Source: Methanoregula sp. UBA247 (GTDB taxonomy: Archaea > Halobacteriota > Methanomicrobia > Methanomicrobiales > Methanospirillaceae). From it: a stretch of DNA of 15,784 nucleotides. Below, one piece after another: positions 7,230-12,632 of the stretch. Each line of letters opens with the position of its first letter. The stretch's first letter is position 1. The notes under the pieces were generated by a model that had not been told where the DNA came from, searched no databases, and saw nothing but the letters and a program-made list of their open reading frames with translations. A program made the translations under genes and the position numbers. The stretch covers positions 127,755 to 143,538 of the forward strand of contig DADR01000067.1 of the NCBI GenBank assembly GCA_002495055.1, written 5' to 3'.

Positions 7230-7986
7230 AGTATACCTTGTCGGATCCGGCCCTGGCGGAGAAGGACTTCTCACGCAGCGGGCACGAGTCGTGATCGATG
7301 CTGCTGATGTCGTATTGTTTGACCAGCTGCCGGGAGAAGAAATTCTTGCATCACTTCCCACTCGCGCTGAAAAGATTGACTGCGGGAAATATGGGGGGAA
7401 CCACACTCTGGAGCAGAATGAGATTGAAGCCCTGATCATTGACCGCGCAAAGAAGGGAATGAATGTGGTCCGCCTCAAAGGTGGCGATCCGTTCCTGTTC
7501 GGCCGGGGGGGTGAAGAACTCGAAGCAGTCCGCAGTGCCGGAATACCAGTTGCGATGGTACCTGGGGTGAGCAGTGCACTTGCCGTACCGGCGTCGGTCG
7601 GAATACCCCTCACACACCGGAAATATGCATCGCAGGTAACTATACTCACCGGCAATGAAGATCCGGGCAAAGCAGAACCGGCACTTGACTGGCAACTCCT
7701 CGCAAAGAGCAGGGGCACAATCGTAATTCTGATGGGTGTGGCAAATCTTGGAAAGATTGCTGAGGCACTTATCCGGAACGGTAAGTCAGATAGCACAATG
7801 GTCGCGATTATTGAGCGGGGCTTGCGGAAAGACCGACGAGTCACCACCGGAACGCTTGCAACCATTGGTGCTGCTGCCAGAAAAAAAGGTGTTAAACCCC
7901 CTGCGGTAATCGTGATCGGAGATGTAGTAAAATTATATAACCCGATTGAACCAGACCTGGTACCAGCTGAAGGAGAATGGATATGA
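7219..7986 (+). CDS. cobA: Uroporphyrinogen-III C-methyltransferase (SUMT)
   Basis: SAM-dependent methylation of uroporphyrinogen III at C2 and C7 to give precorrin-2, the branch point away from protoheme towards siroheme, F430 and cobamides. The 255-aa single-domain enzyme carries the SUMT hallmarks: VGSGPG at 8-13, VVRLKGGDPFLFGRGGEE in the middle, and MVPGVSSALAVPASVGIPLTHR. It is not fused to HemD or to the SirC domain; SirC is encoded separately at the start of the window. It overlaps hemC by 11 nt and shares an ATGA with the following psiE-like gene. The short C-terminal tail after VIVIGDVVKL contains the ribosome binding site for that gene. Confidence 0.96.
   Translation: MNGKVYLVGSGPGGEGLLTQRARVVIDAADVVLFDQLPGEEILASLPTRAEKIDCGKYGGNHTLEQNEIEALIIDRAKKGMNVVRLKGGDPFLFGRGGEELEAVRSAGIPVAMVPGVSSALAVPASVGIPLTHRKYASQVTILTGNEDPGKAEPALDWQLLAKSRGTIVILMGVANLGKIAEALIRNGKSDSTMVAIIERGLRKDRRVTTGTLATIGAAARKKGVKPPAVIVIGDVVKLYNPIEPDLVPAEGEWI
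7971..7975 (+). promoter_or_regulatory. Shine-Dalgarno that sets the psiE-like start
   Basis: AGGAG lies 7 nt before the ATG at 7983, inside the end of cobA. The upstream in-frame ATG at 7977 is only one base from this site and is too close to use it. The chosen ATG forms a 4-nt ATGA overlap with the cobA stop. Confidence 0.75.
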
Positions 7987-8420
7987 TTGATATTGTTAAT
8001 AAATTTGAAAAAATTGTCTATGCGGTGCTCATGACCCTTCTCATGGTCGTATTGGTTGCGTCGCTTGTAGATCTGGTCTGGTATATGTACCAATCACTCA
8101 TTAATGAGCCTGTCTTTTTGCTGGAATCGCATGAACTCATAACTGTGCTTGGAGCATTCCTGCTGGTGCTCATTGGCGTCGAACTGCTGGATACTATTAA
8201 GGCGTATTTCGTTGAAAATACCATCCACGTCGAGATAGTAGTGCTGCTTGCCATTATTGCGATTGCCCGAAAGGTCATTCTTCTCGATCCGACCGGAATA
8301 TCCGGTATCGAATTTGGTATTGAGTTGGCAGGAATCGGTGTTATCGTGGTCGGTCTTGCCGGTGGATATTACCTCATCAAAAAAGCAGGTCTCTCGGTTG
8401 GGCCGGGCAAAATTACCTGA
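7983..8420 (+). CDS. psiE: PsiE-family multi-pass membrane protein
   Basis: A 145-aa integral membrane protein that fits the phosphate-starvation-inducible PsiE-like family, whose biochemical role is unknown. Four hydrophobic segments can be seen: about residues 11-33, 46-65 (following the SHELITVLGAF motif, characteristic of the family), 80-95 and 108-131. A charged turn VENTIHVEIV precedes the third segment and ARKVILLD follows it. The start at 7983 shares ATGA with the cobA stop and has its own AGGAG. It is the last gene of the hemB unit and converges on the next gene 43 nt away. The position suggests a link with tetrapyrrole metabolism, or use as a hitch-hiker on that operon; sequence cannot decide. 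No Pho-type operator was recognised. Confidence 0.82.
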   Translation: MIDIVNKFEKIVYAVLMTLLMVVLVASLVDLVWYMYQSLINEPVFLLESHELITVLGAFLLVLIGVELLDTIKAYFVENTIHVEIVVLLAIIAIARKVILLDPTGISGIEFGIELAGIGVIVVGLAGGYYLIKKAGLSVGPGKIT

Positions 8421-8463
8421 ACAATAACAGGAATTCATTATTTTTGGTAAATACTGTCACGGA

Positions 8464-9699
8464 TTATGAGATCTCCCATCGTTTCTGTATACTGCGTGCC
8501 GCTAAAAACCCGGTCGAAAATGCTGCCTGCAAATTGTATCCCCCGGTATCACCGTCAATATCAAGCACTTCACCGGCAAAATACAGGTTGGGGACTATCT
8601 TTGATTCCATGGTTTTCATATTCACTCCATCAAGTGCCACACCGCCCCGCGTTACCATAGCAACAGCAAAACCGCCGGGACCGGTAACGGTTAACGGAAA
8701 ATCCGTGCAATTTGTGGCCAGTCGCGATCGCTGTTCTGCGGAAAAATGATTACCCTTAAGGTCTTCGGGAATGTCCGATATCCTCAGAAGACTCCGGTTG
8801 AGACGCTCGGGGATAGGGTACGCAGCAAGTATCGTGCTAATCTGCCATGTCCTGTTATCCTGCACGCGCCGGCTAAGATCCGCAGTGAACTCGTCACGTT
8901 TCATTGTTCCCGCAAACGAGAGTTTGATCACATCATCCGGCAGGATGTTCCGCGAAGCATCAAGGATACCCGGCCCTGATAATCCAAGGTGGGTAAAAAG
9001 GACATCTCCCTTATACACTCCAATTTTTTTTCCAGCTCGCCAGACGGTAAACGGCATCTGCTCAAACGAGATGCCGGCGAGCGATGCAAAGGGGAAATTC
9101 CGGATCAAGAGCGGTGTAAGTGCGGGTGCAGTGTCCGTGACCGGTTGTCCCAGTGATTCACTTAACCGATACCCGTCACCGGCGGATCCGGTCTGAGGGT
9201 ACGATGCGCCGCCCGTAGTAATGACAAGAACTGTGGTGTGATAGGTTGTGACAGGAGTTTCAATTTCAAATCCCTGGAGCGAGCGGGAAACAGCGGTAAC
9301 CGGTTCATCGTACCGCAGGATTACACCCTTTTCCCTACATTCATGTACGAGTATGGCAAGAACATCGGCTGAACGCCGTGTTTCGGGGAATACCTTCCCA
9401 TTGTCTTCCGTTACCAGGGGAAGCCCACATTTCTGGAAAAATTCCTTCAGATCCCGGTTGGAAAAATTAAGCAAAGCAGGTTTAATTTGTTTTCCATGTT
9501 CACCATAATGAGAAAGGAAATCTCGAATATCACCACTATGAGTAATATTGCATTGCCCGGATCCGGACAGGAGAAGCTTTGCACCGGGGCTTTTGGTTTT
9601 TTCCAGCAGGAGAACTGAATGACCGGGCAGAGCCACCTGTAACGCACAGAACAACCCGGCCGGGCCTGCACCAATCACGACGACATCGTACTGATCCAT
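8464..9699 (-). CDS. HI0933-family FAD-dependent oxidoreductase
   Basis: A 411-aa flavoprotein of the HI0933/YhiN/BaiN-type NAD(P)/FAD-dependent family. The N-terminus holds the FAD-binding Rossmann motif VVVIGAGPAGLFCA at 6-19, then the family signature SGSGQCNITHS (more often SGxGRCNxTN), FPETRRSADVL, TTGGASYPQTGSAGDGY in the middle, and GEVLDIDGDTGGYNLQAAFSTGFLA near the C-terminus, which closes the FAD site. Members reduce assorted substrates, and the true substrate here is unknown. There is no signal peptide, so it is cytosolic. It is a single-gene unit: convergent with the psiE-like gene and divergent from the histidine kinase with a 106-nt gap. No clear Shine-Dalgarno precedes the ATG. 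GQC in place of the common GRC is a small departure from the consensus. Confidence 0.9.
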   Translation of the reverse strand: MDQYDVVVIGAGPAGLFCALQVALPGHSVLLLEKTKSPGAKLLLSGSGQCNITHSGDIRDFLSHYGEHGKQIKPALLNFSNRDLKEFFQKCGLPLVTEDNGKVFPETRRSADVLAILVHECREKGVILRYDEPVTAVSRSLQGFEIETPVTTYHTTVLVITTGGASYPQTGSAGDGYRLSESLGQPVTDTAPALTPLLIRNFPFASLAGISFEQMPFTVWRAGKKIGVYKGDVLFTHLGLSGPGILDASRNILPDDVIKLSFAGTMKRDEFTADLSRRVQDNRTWQISTILAAYPIPERLNRSLLRISDIPEDLKGNHFSAEQRSRLATNCTDFPLTVTGPGGFAVAMVTRGGVALDGVNMKTMESKIVPNLYFAGEVLDIDGDTGGYNLQAAFSTGFLAARSIQKRWEIS

Positions 9700-9720
9700 G
9701 GGACTTCTTATGAGGATACA

Positions 9721-9727
9721 AGGAGGT
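9721..9727 (+). promoter_or_regulatory. Perfect Shine-Dalgarno in the gap before the histidine kinase
   Basis: AGGAGGT is a full match to the archaeal anti-SD and the strongest such site in this gap. It is not placed for the histidine kinase ATG (78 nt away) but ends 4 nt before a TTG that opens a 21-codon frame. GGAGG (9722-9726) could pair with CCTCC (9754-9758), which would hide the site. Confidence 0.45.
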
Positions 9728-9731
9728 ACAT

Positions 9732-9797
9732 TTGTTTAGATATTTCGTCATTTCCTCCGAGCAAGATGAAAGACTATTAATAATTACATCTGAATAA
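9732..9797 (+). CDS. Possible 21-aa upstream peptide (TTG start)
   Basis: A short frame begins at TTG 9732, 4 nt after a perfect AGGAGGT, and ends at TAA 9795-9797, 8 nt before the histidine kinase ATG. The product would be MFRYFVISSEQDERLLIITSE. It is in a different frame from the kinase. Such an arrangement resembles a leader peptide or a tiny coupled gene. Against it: the start is TTG, no good promoter is seen upstream, and an AT-rich box for a leaderless kinase message lies within it. Confidence 0.3.
   Translation: MFRYFVISSEQDERLLIITSE
9775..9785 (+). promoter_or_regulatory. Putative TATA box of the histidine kinase gene
   Basis: ATTAATAATTA is centred 26 nt before the kinase ATG at 9806, the spacing of a leaderless archaeal transcript. 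There is no Shine-Dalgarno near that ATG, which agrees with this reading. Confidence 0.45.
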
Positions 9798-9805
9798 AAA
9801 TATTG

Positions 9806-10945
9806 ATGAGAGAAATCACCACCGGGGAACAAAAAAAGGATCAGGATGCGATCCTGGATTATCAGGAAAAGTACCGTATCCTGACCGAAATGATACCCTA
9901 TGGTGCTTTCAGGCTTGGTCCCGGACCTGATTACCGGATCGTATCTGCAAACCGGAAACTTTCTCAGATGCTTGGGTATGAGTCTCCGGATTACCTCAAA
10001 GATAAATCTGTATTGGATCTCATGGTTGATCCCCATACCTGGCACCAGATTGAAACCGGTTTAGATGAAGCAGAATCTGTAGCCGGGTTCGAATTGCAGC
10101 TGAAACGCAAGGAAGGTTCAGGGATACTGGTCGTACTCAACGCTTCAGTTCTACCATCAGCCGACCATAAGATTACCTGGATCGAGGGGATATTAGAAGA
10201 TGTGACTGAACAGACGGTCACTGAAATGGAAATGCAGTATCACGAAGCAGAGCTGAACCGATTTGCTCAGGCTCTCAATCAGGCAAACAAAAAACTTAAC
10301 CTGCTCTCCAGTATCACTCGTCATGATATCCTTAACCAGCTGACAGCGTTCCTGGGATACCTCGAGCTGATAGAAGAAGAAACCGATGATCCCAAAATCA
10401 AAAAATATATCGAACTTGAGAAAAGTATTGCCGAAACGATCAGAAAACAGATCCAGTTTACCAAGGATTATCATGAGATCGGAGTTAAGTCCCCCCAGTG
10501 GTTTGATGTGGAAAAAACAATACAAACGGTGACTGCACCACTTCCCCTTTCAAACGGGTCACTCGTGATCAGTATCACCAATCTTAGTATCTATGCAGAT
10601 CCGCTTCTCGAGAAAGTATTCTATAATCTTGTCGAAAATGCACTCCGGCATGGGGAGGGAGTGTCCCGTATTACCTTCTCCTCTATTCTATCTGAAGACA
10701 GTATCACCATTGTGTGTGAAGACAATGGTAAAGGAATTCCCGATAAATTCAAAGAAGCAATCTTTAACCGCCAGCACTTTAAAAATACCGGTTTCGGGCT
10801 CTTTCTCTCCCGGGAGATTTTGGGTATTACGGGTCTCTCGATTAAGGAGACCGGTGAGCAGGGTAAAGGTGGGCGATTTGAGATTACCGGACCACGGGAA
10901 TATTTCCGCGTGGAGGGTCAGACACTCAGAGATGCAGCTGTTTGA
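9806..10945 (+). CDS. PAS-domain sensor histidine kinase, cytosolic
   Basis: A 379-aa two-component sensor without membrane segments, so it should sense an internal signal. Residues about 20-135 form a PAS domain (YRIVSANRKLSQMLGY, then DLMVDPHTW, closing with ILEDVTEQ), followed by a helical linker at 140-165. The phosphoacceptor is His173 in SITRHDILNQL, a form of the H-box widespread in methanogen kinases. The ATPase domain shows the N-box Asn278 (NLVENALRHG), the G1 box Asp306 (EDNGKGIP) and the G2 box GFGLFLS at 329-335. All catalytic elements are intact. ATG 9806 is preferred over TTG 9803. No response regulator is encoded in the window, so it is an orphan kinase. It is divergent from the flavoprotein gene. 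Confidence 0.92.
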   Translation: MREITTGEQKKDQDAILDYQEKYRILTEMIPYGAFRLGPGPDYRIVSANRKLSQMLGYESPDYLKDKSVLDLMVDPHTWHQIETGLDEAESVAGFELQLKRKEGSGILVVLNASVLPSADHKITWIEGILEDVTEQTVTEMEMQYHEAELNRFAQALNQANKKLNLLSSITRHDILNQLTAFLGYLELIEEETDDPKIKKYIELEKSIAETIRKQIQFTKDYHEIGVKSPQWFDVEKTIQTVTAPLPLSNGSLVISITNLSIYADPLLEKVFYNLVENALRHGEGVSRITFSSILSEDSITIVCEDNGKGIPDKFKEAIFNRQHFKNTGFGLFLSREILGITGLSIKETGEQGKGGRFEITGPREYFRVEGQTLRDAAV

Positions 10946-11160
10946 CAGTATGGGTTTAATATCATTTTAAAAAAAATTTCTCATATCCGTCTCAGCACTA
11001 ATCCGGATAAATCCGTATTGCATTCACGATTTGTTCAGGTGCTTTCCAGTGCTGGTTTCGGTGCGTCGTTCGTGCCCGAGAATATCCATAGAATACAAAA
11101 ACTCGCCGGATTCGACCATCCGTCGTCTCGGTCAGGAGATGAAAAGATTATTCAGTGCAA
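10946..11160. other. Convergent 215-nt gap, no supported gene
   Basis: This gap separates the 3' ends of the histidine kinase and the DUF1922-like gene. The left part is AT-rich and holds an A8 run. The right part (about 11030-11150) has gene-like base composition and short open frames on the minus strand, including a 31-codon ATG frame at about 11025-11120, but none has a ribosome binding site or a recognisable product. It may hold a decayed gene or simply the 3' untranslated region of the DUF1922-like message. Confidence 0.4.
10969..10976 (-). terminator. Oligo-T run, possible archaeal terminator (minus strand)
   Basis: Eight consecutive A on the plus strand read as T8 on the minus strand. 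An intrinsic archaeal terminator of this kind could end a transcript of the DUF1922-like gene, leaving a 3' tail of about 190 nt. There is no supporting hairpin, but archaeal termination does not require one. Confidence 0.35.
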
Positions 11161-11442
11161 TTATGCATGACGACCTTTGGCCTTTTTTCGCAGTGCTTCA
11201 GTATAATAATGACGCAGTTCTGCAGTTTCTTCAGGAGAAAAATCCGGTTTCTTTGTGGCGTGGAGATGTTTTTCCATCTCTTTTACGATATGTTCTGCCT
11301 CAAGGTAGTGCTCAACCTCCAGGTACGCCGGCACTTTTGCTACCTCATGGGCATGCCCGCAGATGGGACAGAGTTTCCACGTCTGGAAACGATCCACGTA
11401 CGTGAAAGTCCTGCAGGAGGGGCACCGGATAATAAGGTACAT
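11161..11442 (-). CDS. Zinc-ribbon protein, DUF1922-like
   Basis: A 93-aa protein with an N-terminal zinc ribbon. MYLIIRCPSC at 1-10 and CPICG at 25-29 give two CxxC knuckles (Cys7, Cys10, Cys25, Cys28) that should hold one zinc. The opening MYLIxRCPxC pattern is that of DUF1922, an archaeal family of unknown function. The remaining two thirds (35-93) are helical and charged, ending in a Lys/Arg-rich tail (LRKKAKGRHA), which suggests binding of nucleic acid or a protein partner. It is a single gene, convergent with the histidine kinase and divergent from cofE with 182 nt between. There is no Shine-Dalgarno before the ATG. Confidence 0.78.
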   Translation of the reverse strand: MYLIIRCPSCRTFTYVDRFQTWKLCPICGHAHEVAKVPAYLEVEHYLEAEHIVKEMEKHLHATKKPDFSPEETAELRHYYTEALRKKAKGRHA

Positions 11443-11512
11443 GACAAAGAGGTGATGCGTGTTATCCTGATAAAAATATATCGACTGATCGTTAAAACTA
11501 CAATGATGAGTG

Positions 11513-11522
11513 TTTTATATAA
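11513..11522 (+). promoter_or_regulatory. Strong TATA box in the DUF1922/cofE gap
   Basis: TTTATATAAG is close to the archaeal TATA consensus. On the plus strand it would start transcription near 11543, giving cofE an 82-nt leader. Because the core is nearly symmetric it could also serve the minus-strand DUF1922-like gene, with a start near 11492. AAAAATATAT at 11471-11481 is a second candidate for that gene. Confidence 0.45.
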
Positions 11523-11591
11523 GGGTATCACTATCCTGCAAAAAGGACGAATTGTGCTCTGATTTCTTCCAGGGAACTGAAACGAAATCCC

Positions 11592-11601
11592 TTTATTATC
11601 G
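11592..11601 (+). promoter_or_regulatory. Putative proximal TATA box of cofE
   Basis: The segment CCTTTATTAT is centred about 28 nt before the cofE ATG, which suits a leaderless message. No Shine-Dalgarno is present before that ATG, so this is the simpler promoter for cofE; the stronger box at 11513-11522 is the alternative. Confidence 0.4.
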
Positions 11602-11624
11602 GATCTTCTCATAGAACTATTACT

Positions 11625-12374
11625 ATGGAGCAGATTCTGGTCATGGGTGTGCAGGGGCTCCCCATCATTCATACGGGAGATAATATCGCGGCGATGATTT
11701 GTGAAAGGGCGACATTGCAGGATGGCGATATCCTCTGCATCGCCTCCACTATTTACTCGAAGGCAAAAGGTTATACAAAAACTCTTGCATCTATCACACC
11801 CTCAGAACGGGCACAGCGGCTCGCAAACCTGAATGGCGAGGACCCCCGGTTCGTCCAGGCTGTTCTTGATGCATCGAAAGATATTATCATGGAACACCCT
11901 TTCATCCTCTCTGAGCTCTCTTTTGGCCACATTGGTGTCCGGGCCGGCGTTGACCAGAGCAACATCGAGGACGGCATGGTGATCTTCCTGCCTCCGGATC
12001 CAATGAGCGCAGCCCGGGAACTTCAGGAAGATATCAGAGCACGTGTCAATAAAAATATTGGGATTATCATCACTGACACCTGTGGCAGATCATTCCGGCG
12101 GGGGCAGACAGGTCATGCTATCGGGTGGAGCGGTTTTTATGCAATTCGGGATTTCCGTGGCGATACCGATCTGTTCGGGCATGTACTTAAGATAACCGAA
12201 GAAGCTGTAGTAGATGAGATAGCTGGCTTTGCTAACTTTGTCATGGGTGAGAGCAACAATGGTGTTCCGGCAGTTATCTTCCGCAACTGCTCAACGTGGA
12301 CCGGACATGACAACCTCTATTTCCGTAATGATGAGGATATAACAAAGCGTGTGTTGAAAAACGCGGAAAAATAG
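11625..12374 (+). CDS. cofE: Coenzyme F420-0:L-glutamate ligase
   Basis: GTP-dependent addition of the first L-glutamates to F420-0, giving F420-1 and F420-2, the last steps in making the deazaflavin electron carrier of methanogenesis. The 249-aa length equals that of stand-alone archaeal CofE, with no FMN-reductase-like C-terminal domain as in actinobacterial FbiB. Family segments include the DGDILCIASTIYSKAKG strand, the IVMEHPF-like stretch (DIIMEHPFILSE), the ITDTCGRSFRRGQTGHAIGW motif near 146-165, DLFGHVLKITEEAVVDEIA, and GVPAVIF. The cytosolic enzyme is active as a dimer in characterised relatives. The gene is alone on its strand: divergent from the DUF1922-like gene and convergent on Sec61-beta with a 42-nt gap. 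It probably has a leaderless start. Confidence 0.95.
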   Translation: MEQILVMGVQGLPIIHTGDNIAAMICERATLQDGDILCIASTIYSKAKGYTKTLASITPSERAQRLANLNGEDPRFVQAVLDASKDIIMEHPFILSELSFGHIGVRAGVDQSNIEDGMVIFLPPDPMSAARELQEDIRARVNKNIGIIITDTCGRSFRRGQTGHAIGWSGFYAIRDFRGDTDLFGHVLKITEEAVVDEIAGFANFVMGESNNGVPAVIFRNCSTWTGHDNLYFRNDEDITKRVLKNAEK

Positions 12375-12416
12375 GAAAGTATGCCAGAAAAATAAGATTG
12401 GTAAAAATATCTGAAT

Positions 12417-12587
12417 CTATGCGTTCAATCCATAGACTATATTCAGAATCATGATGATGATACCAATCGCTGATGCAACTGCCATCACCATAATGGGACT
12501 GATGTGAACAGCCCGCCGGTCCTCGCTCTCGTAATAGTTGACGAGACCAGCTGATGAGAGTAATCTTCCACCTTGTTTCTTTGCCAT
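12417..12587 (-). CDS. secG: Preprotein translocase Sec61-beta subunit
   Basis: The small tail-anchored subunit of the archaeal SecYE-beta protein-conducting channel. The 56-aa product begins MAKKQGGRLLSSAGLVNYYE, with the conserved cytosolic G-L-xS-A-G-L-x-x-Y-(Y/F)-E segment, and has one membrane helix at about 35-53 (ISPIMVMAVASAIGIIIMIL) near the C-terminus. An in-frame ATG five codons upstream (12602) is less likely, because the family starts at the MAKK position and a TATA box centred 26 nt before 12587 fits a leaderless transcript from exactly this ATG. It is convergent with cofE and divergent from the amidohydrolase. The symbol secG follows archaeal usage; it is homologous to eukaryotic Sec61-beta, not to bacterial SecG. 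Confidence 0.93.
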   Translation of the reverse strand: MAKKQGGRLLSSAGLVNYYESEDRRAVHISPIMVMAVASAIGIIIMILNIVYGLNA

Positions 12588-12588
12588 G

Positions 12589-12619
12589 CAAATATATTTC
12601 ATTTTTCAATATATAAAAG
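12589..12619. promoter_or_regulatory. Compact divergent promoter, Sec61-beta / amidohydrolase
   Basis: Two AT boxes lie in the 45 nt between the divergent ATGs. AAATATATTT (12591-12600) is a perfect palindrome and sits where a plus-strand TATA box for the amidohydrolase would start a message at about 12620. TTTTATATATTG, read on the minus strand (12608-12619), is centred about 26 nt before the Sec61-beta ATG. Each box lies inside the other gene's promoter zone, so the two could compete for the basal factors. Confidence 0.5.
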
Positions 12620-12632
12620 AGAGTTACCGCGT

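Noticed and set aside
7083..8093. Long 336-codon open frame on the minus strand opposite cobA
   Set aside because: It is the complement of the clear cobA and hemC coding sequences and is rich in Ser, Arg and Pro, as shadow frames are. No motif or start signal supports it.
11031..11405. 124-codon plus-strand frame between the kinase and cofE
   Set aside because: Its 3' two thirds lie opposite the DUF1922-like gene, whose zinc-ribbon motif is clear. The 5' part has no ribosome binding site or homologue that I recognise.
11502..11562. Possible C/D-box small RNA (ATGATGA ... CTGA)
   Set aside because: A C-box-like ATGATGA and a CTGA occur about 55 nt apart, but there is no terminal stem, the internal boxes are poor, and the strong TATA box lies inside the proposed RNA.
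12573..12632. 20-residue N-terminal extension of the amidohydrolase
   Set aside because: The extension would begin inside Sec61-beta and run through the divergent promoter; the ATG at 12633 begins the expected first beta strand of the fold.
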